Source: CAIZWU01 sp942492905 (lineage in GTDB: Bacteria; Verrucomicrobiota; Verrucomicrobiia; Verrucomicrobiales; V1-33). Taken from it: a stretch of DNA of 64,000 nt. The stretch lies in the NCBI GenBank assembly GCA_942492905.1, contig OW818657.1, forward strand, positions 4,278,001 to 4,342,000. Reading direction: 5' to 3'. Within the stretch, counting starts at the first letter, position 1. Each line of letters begins with the position of its first letter. This document shows, piece after piece, positions 1-8,058 of this stretch. Under the pieces are notes generated by a model. The model had not been told where the DNA came from. It searched no databases and saw only the letters and a list, made by a program, of their open reading frames with translations. The translations under genes were made by a program, and so were the position numbers.

Positions 1-524
1 GAACTCTGAGGGAGGCCAATGACCCGGAAACCCAGCGCATCGTAAAAGCAATTATCGGTGAAGACATACCCCTCGAGTTCGCGCGCAACGCCCAGCAAAA
101 AAGCAGAAGTCACTCCACCAGTGTCAAAGCCTTCGGGCAGAACGACACCATAAGACCGCGCAATTGTAGGGATATACTTCCTGAAAGCCAGTCCAGCCCG
201 GCTGGTTTTTTCTTCTTTTGGAAAATCGGCCATCCAGCCAAGCATCCCTTCGTTCTGTGAAGTTTGTTCGTAATTGTCATCGATATTGAAAACCACCAAC
301 GCCTCCTTCCACCGTATTTCATAACTAGTTAACCCTTTGCCATTTTCTGTTTTTTTGACAGTCCCTCCGGAAGCAAATTTCGTCAGAGTCGATTCCCGAA
401 CGATTTCCCGCTGGGAAGTCATGATGGAGGCCATCGCCGCTACCTTCCTTGGACTTTCCGCCACTGCGGAGCGCACGTGAATCGCCAACAGAAGGAAAAG
501 GAAAAGTAGATTCCGAATCTTCAT
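1..524 (-). CDS. Secreted protein of unknown function, 3' end cut by window edge
   Basis: An ATG at 524 opens a frame that stays open to the left edge, so about 174 N-terminal residues are visible and the stop lies outside the window. Residues 1-22 form a clear Sec signal peptide (MKIRN followed by LLFLFLLLAIHV, then an AVA-E cleavage-like site). The mature part begins with polar, Lys/Glu-rich sequence and later has aromatic-rich stretches such as GMLGWMADF. I do not recognise a family. The start is chosen because the signal peptide begins exactly there and no upstream Met gives a better one. The next gene upstream, an aldehyde dehydrogenase family gene, ends at 570 on the same strand, so the two could be co-transcribed with a 45-bp gap. 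Confidence 0.7.
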   Translation of the reverse strand, partial: MKIRNLLFLFLLLAIHVRSAVAESPRKVAAMASIMTSQREIVRESTLTKFASGGTVKKTENGKGLTSYEIRWKEALVVFNIDDNYEQTSQNEGMLGWMADFPKEEKTSRAGLAFRKYIPTIARSYGVVLPEGFDTGGVTSAFLLGVARELEGYVFTDNCFYDALGFRVIGLPQS

Positions 525-569
525 ATACCAAAATGTTCAGGCTGCCGACGGGACATTAATGGCGGAGGA

Positions 570-2030
570 TTACACATTCTGCGGCATGCCAATACTCCGC
601 CGCCGGTAGAGGAATTCGAACAAGTTCCCTTCATGCGGCTGGTCCCACTGGATGCGGTTGGTGGGGGTGGGGCCGACGTTGAGGCGGTCGATGTGGGGGC
701 AGACGAGGAGGTCTTCGATCCAAGACTTGTCTTCGGTGATGGCGGTGACGACGAGGGACGGGCCGATCTGATCCAGCATTTCCGCTTGGGGGACTTCCGT
801 GACGCTGGCGAAGGGGAAGAGGAACTCGCGGTTGGCGAGGGGATGGGCAAAATCAGGGCAGGTCACCAGGGTTGGCAGGAGGTAGTTCATCCCATCGCGG
901 CTGACGGAGCGCGGAGTGCCCGCCCGGAGCGCGGCGCTGACATCAACGGCCCCGGGGGTTTCCAGCCCTTCCGTGATGGTGGAGTCGATGTATTCCGGCA
1001 TGGCGGGATTGGCGAATCCTGACAGGCGGGCGGTTTCGTCATCGGCAGCCTTCGGAACCATGTCCTTGAGTTCGGCGGCCATGGCTTCGGCGATCTCCTT
1101 GCCATACTTCGGCACGAGGATGGCGCTGGCGTTGATGCAGCTGCGGCCGCTGTTGGCGCTGACGCTTTCCACGAGGACCGGGAGGAAGTCCCGCCAGTGT
1201 TCGATCTGGTCCTCACCAATCAGAATCTTGCTGCGGCCGCTACCATGGACCTCAACGCGCGGGTCGGCGGCGTATTGGGCGACGGTGGCATCGTCACCAA
1301 ACATCATGACGCGGCCGGCCTTGCGGATCATGACCGCCGAGCCGTCGTGCCCGGTGGGGATGAAACTGAATGCCTGGCGGGGGAAGCCGGCTTTGACCAT
1401 GGCTTCGATGATGCGCCACGGGGTCCACGGCTCTTCGCGGCCGGGTTTGAGGATCACGGGCACGCCGAGCGCGAGGGAGGGAATCCACAGGGCATTGACC
1501 GCCGGGGAGTTGCTGGGGAGAATGACCGCGAGGTTGTCGGTCACGCAGCCGAAGCTGACGGGGGCCCCGCCCTGCTGGCCGTAACCGCGGTCGAGCACGG
1601 TGAGGTCGAGCCCACGGGTCAGGCCGCGGAGGATGATGTCGATTTGCCCGAACACGGCGGCGAGCCGGGTCATGTTCATCCGGATCAGGCTATGGGGCAG
1701 CCCGCTGGTGGAGGAGAGCTGCCGGACGTAATCTTCCGGTGTCTGGGTTTGCCCGGCGATCCCGATCGGAAGGGTGTCCTTCAAAAAGATCTCCCCGGCC
1801 CGTTTGATCATTTCCACCCGCTCGAGCGTGGGAATGGCGGTGAGTGCCTTGCGGGCGGCAGCGGTGTGCATGAACTCGCGGGTCACAAGTCCGCTGTTGG
1901 CCTGACTGACCCGGATGACGGGTTGGCCGGTCGCCACATCATTGATTTCGGAAACATCCAAGCTGGTGTAAGGGGTGCCTTGGCGGAGGATGGGGAGTTC
2001 GGGGAGGGCAGACATGGCAGAAGATGGCAT
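570..2030 (-). CDS. Aldehyde dehydrogenase family protein
   Basis: A 486-residue protein of the NAD(P)-dependent aldehyde dehydrogenase superfamily. Visible landmarks are the Asn-containing segment LPSNSPAVNA (about 172-181), the cofactor lysine in PVILKPG (Lys195) and the catalytic cysteine in SGRSCINAS (Cys298). The position where most family members carry the general-base Glu (ELGGK-like) reads GSGRSK at about 263-268, so that Glu appears to be missing, as it is in several CoA-acylating members. The substrate cannot be read from the sequence. ATG at 2030 is used; Met6 at 2015 is an alternative. A metallophosphoesterase gene ends 76 bp upstream on the same strand. It is cytoplasmic by lack of a signal peptide. 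Confidence 0.85.
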   Translation of the reverse strand: MPSSAMSALPELPILRQGTPYTSLDVSEINDVATGQPVIRVSQANSGLVTREFMHTAAARKALTAIPTLERVEMIKRAGEIFLKDTLPIGIAGQTQTPEDYVRQLSSTSGLPHSLIRMNMTRLAAVFGQIDIILRGLTRGLDLTVLDRGYGQQGGAPVSFGCVTDNLAVILPSNSPAVNALWIPSLALGVPVILKPGREEPWTPWRIIEAMVKAGFPRQAFSFIPTGHDGSAVMIRKAGRVMMFGDDATVAQYAADPRVEVHGSGRSKILIGEDQIEHWRDFLPVLVESVSANSGRSCINASAILVPKYGKEIAEAMAAELKDMVPKAADDETARLSGFANPAMPEYIDSTITEGLETPGAVDVSAALRAGTPRSVSRDGMNYLLPTLVTCPDFAHPLANREFLFPFASVTEVPQAEMLDQIGPSLVVTAITEDKSWIEDLLVCPHIDRLNVGPTPTNRIQWDQPHEGNLFEFLYRRRSIGMPQNV

Positions 2031-2106
2031 CGGTTACGGCGGCAGGACACCGTCCTTTCCATTACGAACGCCAATGCGCCTCCGGTCCAGCGAAAGCTTG
2101 CGGACC

Positions 2107-2955
2107 TCAGGGCAATTTCTGCCTCGCCATCACCCGTTGTTTTTGCCAGGTGCCCGCCTGTTCCGCCAGGTGCCATGCGGTCAGGATGCCTTGGTCGATT
2201 TCCACCATCGCGGGCTGGGCGAAGGTGACAAAGGCGCCGGTATTGACGAGAAGACAGCCACCCCGGCGCCAGACCTTCGCCCGGTGGGTGTGGCCAAACA
2301 GCAGGACCCGGCTGCGGGGCCGGAATTCCCTGACAAACTCCATGGCGAGGGCCGGGAGCTGGGCATAGACCTTCAAGACCTCCCATGGGCGGCGGGGCGG
2401 CCAGATTTCCCGGAAAAACAGACCGGTCCGGGCGGCGAGGGAGTGCCCGCGCTGCCGGGTTTCGGAAGGCGGCAGGGCCAGACGGCACCGCCGCAGGATT
2501 TCAAACCGCACCGCCAGATCCCGGCGGGCCTCCCCGTCGTATTCAGTGTGAATCGCCTCCATGATGGGACCATATTGTTGGATTTCCCTGCTCCAGGGCG
2601 ATATCAGGCGCAGCCACACGTCGCCGTGGGTCACCGTCACCTGCCCTTCCAGCAGATCCACCAACTCGAGGGGCCAGGCGGTGGGATCGTGATTGCCCCG
2701 GAGAAACACCGCTTCCGCCCCTTCCTCCCGGCACATTTCCTGAAGCTCGGCGACCATCGCCCGCGAACGTTCCTCAAACGGTTCGGCCCGTTCCTGCAGG
2801 GTATCGCCATTGAAGATCACCCGTGCGGCCCCGGCGATCAGGGGCCGCAACGATGCCACCGAGCGCACCGTCGACATATCGTGCCCCAGGTGCAGGTCGG
2901 AAAGAATCCGGACCGGACCGCAGACCGGCGGCAGTTGGGCAAACAGCGCAGACAT
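2107..2955 (-). CDS. Metallophosphoesterase (calcineurin-like)
   Basis: A 282-residue calcineurin-like phosphoesterase. All metal-ligand motifs are present in order: SDLHLGH near the N-terminus, FNGDTLQ, RGNHDP, THGD and FGHTHRA near the C-terminus. These bind a dinuclear metal centre. The layout resembles UDP-2,3-diacylglucosamine pyrophosphatase/LpxH-like or related cytoplasmic phosphohydrolases, but the substrate is not determined. The frame extends to a GTG at 2964, but ATG at 2955 is preferred because it directly precedes the conserved core, and the GTG abuts a transcription terminator hairpin. No signal peptide. The gene is followed by the aldehyde dehydrogenase gene on the same strand. 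Confidence 0.85.
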   Translation of the reverse strand: MSALFAQLPPVCGPVRILSDLHLGHDMSTVRSVASLRPLIAGAARVIFNGDTLQERAEPFEERSRAMVAELQEMCREEGAEAVFLRGNHDPTAWPLELVDLLEGQVTVTHGDVWLRLISPWSREIQQYGPIMEAIHTEYDGEARRDLAVRFEILRRCRLALPPSETRQRGHSLAARTGLFFREIWPPRRPWEVLKVYAQLPALAMEFVREFRPRSRVLLFGHTHRAKVWRRGGCLLVNTGAFVTFAQPAMVEIDQGILTAWHLAEQAGTWQKQRVMARQKLP

Positions 2956-2965
2956 CGGGGACACA

Positions 2966-3001
2966 AAAATGGCGGCAGTGCCGGGGCACCACCGCCATTT
3001 T
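2966..3001 (-). terminator. Rho-independent terminator after the 3015-3524 gene
   Basis: Inverted repeat with arms AAAATGGCGG (2966-2975) and CCGCCATTTT (2992-3001) and an inner GTGCC/GGCAC pairing. Read on the minus strand, the hairpin ends in a run of Us immediately downstream of the small secreted protein gene. It is A/T-flanked on both sides, so it could act bidirectionally. It touches the start region of the metallophosphoesterase. Confidence 0.75.
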
Positions 3002-3014
3002 GCAGAGGGTCAGG

Positions 3015-3524
3015 TCATTTTCCTTTCTGGCTGCCCGAGAAGCGAGGGATTTGAATCACGCTGGACTGGGGCGGCACCACCGGACGGGGGAAGGCGCCCC
3101 CGGGCAATCCATAACCGGGAATCCCGAAGTAACCGCGGTTTCCGTTATAAAGGATCGAGTCCACCCCGTAGTTGCCGGTGGGCCGGTAGTAGTTGGGATA
3201 ACCATTGCTGACCGGATAGAACCGGCGGCCCGGCAGCCCGTAAGCTCCCTGGCCGTAGCCCGGACGGAACACTCCGTAGCCGGAATCAGGCCGGTAAGCC
3301 GACGAGATCGCCGGACGGTATTCCATCTTGCCACCGGGCCGGGCGATTTGCTGGACGACCCGGGGATAGAGGATGCGATTGTCGGACGCCCGCACATAAA
3401 CGGTGCGTGGGCGGCCATTCACGTCGCGCACCTGGCAGCGCACCACGCCGTTGTTCGCCAACGCGGGAGAAATCATCAAAAGTCCCGCAAGCGCGGCCAA
3501 ACTGGATCGGAGCAGAGTTTTCAT
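3015..3524 (-). CDS. Small secreted Gly/Tyr/Pro/Arg-rich protein
   Basis: A 169-residue protein with a Sec signal peptide (MKTLLRSSLAALAGLLMISPALA, cleavage after ALA). The mature protein is rich in Gly, Tyr, Pro and Arg, with repeated short elements such as GYGVFRP, GYGQGAYG, NGYPNYYRP and GIPGYGLPG, and no recognised catalytic motif. It may be a cell-envelope or matrix protein; function unknown. ATG at 3524 is chosen over an upstream extension to 3704 because the signal peptide starts there and a promoter lies just upstream. It is a monocistronic unit bounded by its own promoter and terminator. Confidence 0.75.
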   Translation of the reverse strand: MKTLLRSSLAALAGLLMISPALANNGVVRCQVRDVNGRPRTVYVRASDNRILYPRVVQQIARPGGKMEYRPAISSAYRPDSGYGVFRPGYGQGAYGLPGRRFYPVSNGYPNYYRPTGNYGVDSILYNGNRGYFGIPGYGLPGGAFPRPVVPPQSSVIQIPRFSGSQKGK

Positions 3525-3547
3525 TGAATTTGGATTGAGGTATGGTG

Positions 3548-3576
3548 ATTCTACATTTCGATTCTCATTTTGGCAA
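3548..3576 (-). promoter_or_regulatory. Sigma70-type promoter for the small secreted protein
   Basis: On the minus strand a -35 box TTGCCA (3576-3571) and a -10 box TAGAAT (3553-3548) are separated by exactly 17 bp. The -10 box lies 23 bp before the ATG at 3524, giving a short leader. Both hexamers match the consensus at four of six or better in a locally AT-rich stretch. Confidence 0.55.
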
Positions 3577-3709
3577 CTTTTTCCCACTCCTACGAAAAAA
3601 GTCTTCACCGAATCGCTGTCAGCCCTGCTGGTCCGACGGCATGATGGTCCCGGGCCCATTCCGACCCTTTTTAATTCAGGCACTCCCGGAAGCCGGGAAT
3701 CCAAACCAC

Positions 3710-4753
3710 TCAGGGAATCTCGGACAGCGGCACCGGCACGCCGCCGAGCGCGGCGGAGCGGTCGGCCGCGAAGATGACCTGGTGGCTGCGCATGGCGTCC
3801 TTCAGGCTGGTAAGGGCCATGTCCTCGCCGGCTTCGAGGGCTTTGAAAAAGGCCTCGAATTGGGTTTGGTAGGGATGATCCGCCACATCACCGGAGTCGA
3901 TCGGATGGATGCTCAGTTCACTCCATTTCGCTTTATTCAGAGAGGCGATTTTGTTGGTGTGGAACTTGCCGTCGAGGAGGCTGCCTTCGCTGCCCACGAG
4001 GTGGGTGTGGAAGTAGTAGGGCTGGAAGCAGTCGATGACGCTGGCGCATTTCCCGACCCGGCCGTCCTTGAACTTGATCAGGCTGGTGGTGGTGGTGGGG
4101 TATTCGTAAACGCTGAAATAAGGATGGCTGCTCTGGGCATTGAGGCTGGTGACGGATTCCACTTCCCCTTCCATGCATAGCAGGAGGGCATCCATGGCAT
4201 GGCAGCCGGCGGAAAGCAGGCTGCTGCCGCCGCCGTCCTTTTTGATGTTCCAGCGGTATTGGCCATACCACGGGCCCACGCCGTGATAATAATCGACCTC
4301 CGCATAATGGACCCGGCCCAGCATGCCGCCATCAATCAGGCTCTTGGTGGTGACGAATTGCCCGCTGTAGCGGACTTCAAAACACACACAGGTCTTTACC
4401 CCGGCCGCCTGCACGGCGGCTTCCACCTGACGGCATTCCTCCCAGGTGAGCGCGATCGGTTTTTCCAGAATGAAATGTTTGCCGGCCTGGGCGGCCTGCA
4501 CTGCATAACGGGTGTGGTCCTGGGGGAAACCGGTGATGTCCACCACTTCGAGATCCTGCTGGGCGAAGAACTCTGCCGCATCCGTGAAGCTGCGGATGGG
4601 ATTGCCGTATTTCGCGGAAAGTTCGGCGTCGTCGAGCTTCCGGGAACTGAGAATGGAGGTGACCTTGCACTGGCCAGTGGCCTGAAGCGCGGGGATGTGG
4701 GCGGTGGCGGCCCAGCCGTATCCGATAATGCCAGTATTGAAAATTTTTGCCAT
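3710..4753 (-). CDS. Gfo/Idh/MocA family oxidoreductase
   Basis: A 347-residue NAD(P)-binding oxidoreductase. The N-terminal Rossmann motif is TGIIGYGWAATAHIPAL, and the family's EKP motif occurs as ILEKPIALTWEEC. A C-terminal alpha/beta substrate domain includes SAGCHAMDALL, carrying a likely catalytic His. Members oxidise or reduce sugars and cyclitols; the substrate here is unknown. The frame extends to a GTG at 4870, but ATG at 4753 begins the family's usual start (MAKIFNTGIIGYG). A sulfatase is divergently transcribed 170 bp upstream, a pairing common in polysaccharide-degrading PVC bacteria, which suggests but does not prove a role in sugar catabolism. Confidence 0.85.
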   Translation of the reverse strand: MAKIFNTGIIGYGWAATAHIPALQATGQCKVTSILSSRKLDDAELSAKYGNPIRSFTDAAEFFAQQDLEVVDITGFPQDHTRYAVQAAQAGKHFILEKPIALTWEECRQVEAAVQAAGVKTCVCFEVRYSGQFVTTKSLIDGGMLGRVHYAEVDYYHGVGPWYGQYRWNIKKDGGGSSLLSAGCHAMDALLLCMEGEVESVTSLNAQSSHPYFSVYEYPTTTTSLIKFKDGRVGKCASVIDCFQPYYFHTHLVGSEGSLLDGKFHTNKIASLNKAKWSELSIHPIDSGDVADHPYQTQFEAFFKALEAGEDMALTSLKDAMRSHQVIFAADRSAALGGVPVPLSEIP

Positions 4754-4923
4754 AATGGGCCGATGATAGGCCTGGATGCGGTCCTTGCGCCAGTCCGGAT
4801 GCAGCCCGGGGGGCGGCGATTTTACATACTTTTCCAAATGACCGGGGCCGCGACCGACCGCTACGCGCACACGGGAACGGGAATGTCTTGCCCTGACCGC
4901 CCTGGCCCTACCATCATGAGACC

Positions 4924-6225
4924 ATGTTGCGTCTCCTGCTTGCCTTTTGCCTCACGCTGCTCCCGGCTGCCGCCGCCGCCCCGCCGAATATTGTGATGAT
5001 CATTTCGGATGACCACGCGTGGACCGATTACGGATTCATGGGCCACCCGCTGGTCGCCACCCCGCACCTCGACAAACTGGCGTCGCAAAGCCTCTGTTTC
5101 AAAAAAGGCTACGTGCCCTCCAGCCTGTGCTGCCCCAGCCTCGCCACGGTCATCACCGGTAAATACCCGCATCAGCACCGCATCACCGGAAATGATCCCG
5201 CGGTGGACCAGGCTGGCCGGGAGGGACAGCCCAAGTTGAAAAACCCTGCCTTCGCCGCCGGACGGGAGCGCATGAAATCGCTGATCCGCGCGACCCCTAC
5301 CCTGCCCCGCCTGCTGGGCGAACAGCTGGGCTACCGCAGCCAGCAGACCGGGAAATGGTGGCTGGGCGGCTATGCCGACGGCGGCTTCACCGAAGGCATG
5401 ACCGCTGGCGATCCCGCCCATGGGGGCCGTCATGGCGATGCCGGCCTGAACATCGGCCGCAAGGGCATGGAGCCGATCTACGACTTCATCCGCCGCAGCA
5501 CCAAGGACGAAAAACCGTTTCTGGTCTGGTATGCGCCCCTGCTGCCGCACGATCCGCACACCCCGCCTGAAGCGATTCTGGCCAAATACCGCGACAAAGT
5601 TCCGAGCATCCATGTCGCCCGGTATCTGGCGATGGTGGAATGGTTTGACCAGACCTGCGGGGAGTTGATGGGCTTCCTCGACCAGGAAAAGCTGGCCGAA
5701 AACACCATCGTGGTCTACGTGTCGGACAACGGCTGGATTCAGAATCCTGACAATCCAAAGTTCGCCCCGCGCTCCAAACAATCGCCTTACGACGGCGGCC
5801 TGCGCTCTCCGATCATGTTCCGCTGGCCGGGAAAGACCGCACCGTCCCTGCCCGGAGGCCTGGCGCATACCATCGACCTCATGCCCACCCTGCTGAAGGC
5901 CTGCGGCCTTGCGGTGCCGGAGGGGTGCCCGGGCATCGACCTGCTGGATCCTGCGGCGGTGGCGGCGCGCGACACCATTTTTGGCGAGTGTTATGATCAC
6001 GACATGGTGGACTTCGATGCGCCGGCCAAAAGCCTCAAATGGCGCTGGTGCCGTCAGGGCGACTGGAAACTGATCCAGCCCACCAGCCGGGTGCCAGGGG
6101 CCGTTCCTGAATTGTACAATCTCGCGGCCGATCCCATGGAACAGACCAATCTGGCCACCAGCGAATCCGCCCGCCGCGATGCCCTGCTCCAGCGCCTTGA
6201 TCAGTGGTGGAAGCCGGCGCCCTGA
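4924..6225 (+). CDS. Secreted sulfatase with variant CxPSL maturation motif
   Basis: A 433-residue sulfatase-family protein (PF00884-type) with a signal peptide (residues 1-19, ending AAAA). It has the metal-binding IISDDHAW, the active-site region SLCCPSLATVITGKYPH, a YVSDNGW segment (Asp/Asn metal ligands) and a following SKQSPYDGG lysine. The formylglycine motif normally reads C/S-x-P-S-R. Here the fifth residue is Leu instead of Arg, while the modified Cys, Pro and Ser are kept. Sulfatases of this type release sulfate from polysaccharides or small esters in the periplasm or outside. The gene is followed by a strong terminator and is divergent from an oxidoreductase gene. Confidence 0.85.
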   Translation: MLRLLLAFCLTLLPAAAAAPPNIVMIISDDHAWTDYGFMGHPLVATPHLDKLASQSLCFKKGYVPSSLCCPSLATVITGKYPHQHRITGNDPAVDQAGREGQPKLKNPAFAAGRERMKSLIRATPTLPRLLGEQLGYRSQQTGKWWLGGYADGGFTEGMTAGDPAHGGRHGDAGLNIGRKGMEPIYDFIRRSTKDEKPFLVWYAPLLPHDPHTPPEAILAKYRDKVPSIHVARYLAMVEWFDQTCGELMGFLDQEKLAENTIVVYVSDNGWIQNPDNPKFAPRSKQSPYDGGLRSPIMFRWPGKTAPSLPGGLAHTIDLMPTLLKACGLAVPEGCPGIDLLDPAAVAARDTIFGECYDHDMVDFDAPAKSLKWRWCRQGDWKLIQPTSRVPGAVPELYNLAADPMEQTNLATSESARRDALLQRLDQWWKPAP

Positions 6226-6278
6226 TCCGCCGCTGCCGAACCGCCCCGGCCGGATGGCATGGGGCTTGCTTTAGAGTT

Positions 6279-6308
6279 AAGCCGGGACCACGCGGTCCCG
6301 GCTTTTTT
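6279..6308 (+). terminator. Rho-independent terminator after the sulfatase gene
   Basis: A perfect 11-bp inverted repeat AAGCCGGGACC (6279-6289) and GGTCCCGGCTT (6294-6304) with a 4-base ACGC loop, followed by a run ending in six Ts (6303-6308). It lies 53 bp after the sulfatase stop and directly abuts the first possible ATG of the permease gene. Confidence 0.85.
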
Positions 6309-7322
6309 ATGCGGAAAGATACCCTTGGATTGAAGCACGAGTTGCCGCCCCGGAAGCGGATGGTGCTCACAATCCTGTCATTTTTGTTGCCGTTGCTGCT
6401 CTGGTCAGCGGTGTCCTACGTGCCGTGGTTATGGCATCCTCAGGTGCACATCACCGATGCCGGGGAGGTGGAATCATTTTCCGAGGGCATGGAACTGCCG
6501 GTGAAGGACTTCGAGGAAGCCAACGCCCAGGCCCTGACAGAAAACCTGACGCCCGGCCAGGGGCACCGGGTCAATCCGGTTTACCTGCCGGCCCCGCACG
6601 AAGTCGCCCGCGCTTTTTACACTGGATTCACCACGCCGCCGCGGCTGCCCAATGAGCCGTGGCTGCACGAGAGCTTGTGGAAGTCCATCCAGACCATTTT
6701 CTGGGGGTTTGTGATTTCCTCGCTGGTGGGCCTGCCCCTGGGTATTCTGGGCGGCGCCTTCCGGTTTTTCTCCAGCCTGTTTGAGCCCTTCATCGAATTT
6801 TTCCGCTACCTGCCGGCTCCGGCTTTCGGCGCCCTCTGCGTCGCCATTCTGGGCATCAACGACGCCCCCAAGATCGCCATCATCGTGATCGGCACCTTCT
6901 TCCAGCAGGTCTTGGTGATTTCCAATACTGTCAGGAAAGTCGATCCCTCCCTGGTGGAGGCAGCGCAAACCCTCGGGGCCAGCCAGGGCAAGATCCTGCG
7001 CCGCGTCATCATTCCCGCGGCCCTGCCGGAGATTTACAACGACATGCGGATTCTGCTCGGCTGGGCCTGGACCTATCTGATCGTCGCCGAGGTCATCGGC
7101 ACCATGTCCGGGATCACCTTTTTCATCAACCAGCAGGCCCGTTACCGGAATTTCGACAACGTCTATGCTGCCATTGCGATGATCGGCATCATCGGGTTCA
7201 CCTCCGATCTGTTCCTCGCCTGGCTGGGCAAAACAATCTTCCCGTGGAAGCGGAAGTCCGGTCAGGGCAAGGTTTCATGGATCACCCGCCTGTTCACCAA
7301 ACCCAGGCCGATTCCGGCCTGA
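6309..7322 (+). CDS. ABC transporter permease, SsuC/TauC/NrtB type
   Basis: A 337-residue binding-protein-dependent permease. TM1 lies near LTILSFLLPLLLWSAV. The usual LPAP-xEV element follows as YLPAPHEVARAFY, then TM segments and the EAA loop EAAQTLGASQGKILRRVIIPAALP, which contacts the ATPase. The C-terminal part resembles permeases for sulfonates, nitrate or taurine. About 55 extra residues sit between TM1 and the LPAP element, probably outside the membrane. The ATG at 6309 follows a terminator T-run with no ribosome site; ATG at 6360 (preceded by GGAAG) is an alternative start just before TM1. The likely ATPase partner is the gene at 11341-12243. No substrate-binding protein is in the window. 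Confidence 0.85.
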   Translation: MRKDTLGLKHELPPRKRMVLTILSFLLPLLLWSAVSYVPWLWHPQVHITDAGEVESFSEGMELPVKDFEEANAQALTENLTPGQGHRVNPVYLPAPHEVARAFYTGFTTPPRLPNEPWLHESLWKSIQTIFWGFVISSLVGLPLGILGGAFRFFSSLFEPFIEFFRYLPAPAFGALCVAILGINDAPKIAIIVIGTFFQQVLVISNTVRKVDPSLVEAAQTLGASQGKILRRVIIPAALPEIYNDMRILLGWAWTYLIVAEVIGTMSGITFFINQQARYRNFDNVYAAIAMIGIIGFTSDLFLAWLGKTIFPWKRKSGQGKVSWITRLFTKPRPIPA

Positions 7323-7346
7323 AGCCGGCCGACGCCCCCGGGAATC

Positions 7347-8015
7347 CTAACCCGGCATCCCCACGAGCGGTTCGAGGGTTTTCCAGACGTGATCGGCCAC
7401 TTTGCGGTGTCCCTCGGCATTGGGGTGGATGGCATCGGGTTGATTCATCGCCGGCATCCCGCCCACCCCTTCCAGCAGGAAAGGGAGCGGAATCAGGGTT
7501 TTATCCGCGGCCGCCAGGCTGGCGAAGACGGCTTCAAAATCGGCCGCATAGGGACCCATGCTGTTCGGCATTTTCATGCCGGCCAGAATGATGGAAGCCT
7601 TGGGACTTTTGGCCCTCACCTTCCGGATGATGGCTTCCAGATTCTGTTTCGTGACCGGAGCCCCGATACCGCGCAGACCGTCGTTCCCGCCGAGGGCGAG
7701 CACAAAAATATCCACGGGCTGGCGCAGCACCCAGTCGATCCGCCGGAGACCCCCGGACGTGGTTTCGCCGCTCAAGCCGGCATTCACGATTTTCCAGGCA
7801 GGCGCAGATGCCTTGAGTTTTTCGCCGATCCGGGCCGGATAGGATTCGGCGGCGGGTTCATCCAGGCCATACCCCGCGGTGAGGCTGTCGCCAAAGAACA
7901 GAATGGTCCGGTGGGCCGGGGTGGCTACGGCTTCGGCAGCCGGGAGCGCCCCGGCGGCGAGCACAAAAATCGTGGATTGCCGGAGAAAGGATCGGCGTGA
8001 AGTAAACTTAGACAT
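7347..8015 (-). CDS. tesA: SGNH hydrolase, TesA-like arylesterase/lysophospholipase
   Basis: A 222-residue exported SGNH/GDSL hydrolase. The N-terminus has twin arginines (SRRSFLRQ) before a hydrophobic stretch, suggesting Tat or Sec export. Block I is FGDSLTAGYG with the nucleophile Ser44. Block III is LGGNDGLRG (Asn111). Block V is DAIHPNAEGH with Asp194 and His197. It would hydrolyse thioesters or lysophospholipids in the periplasm. It is transcribed divergently from the ybbA-ybbP pair with 43 bp between starts; this same arrangement occurs in E. coli, which supports the tesA call. ATG at 8015 is chosen over 8060 because it precedes the RR signal. Confidence 0.85.
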   Translation of the reverse strand: MSKFTSRRSFLRQSTIFVLAAGALPAAEAVATPAHRTILFFGDSLTAGYGLDEPAAESYPARIGEKLKASAPAWKIVNAGLSGETTSGGLRRIDWVLRQPVDIFVLALGGNDGLRGIGAPVTKQNLEAIIRKVRAKSPKASIILAGMKMPNSMGPYAADFEAVFASLAAADKTLIPLPFLLEGVGGMPAMNQPDAIHPNAEGHRKVADHVWKTLEPLVGMPG

Positions 8016-8058
8016 GGCTGGCATTTGGCGGCGGACGTTGTTTGCTGAAGAACGAACC

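Noticed and set aside
3668..3700. Possible terminator TCCCGG-CTT-CCGGGA after the Gfo/Idh/MocA gene
   Set aside because: The hairpin exists, but no T-run follows on the minus strand, so it does not meet the rho-independent pattern.
4861..6000. A 379-codon minus-strand frame opposite the sulfatase
   Set aside because: Antisense to a protein with complete sulfatase motifs; no family match and atypical residue use.
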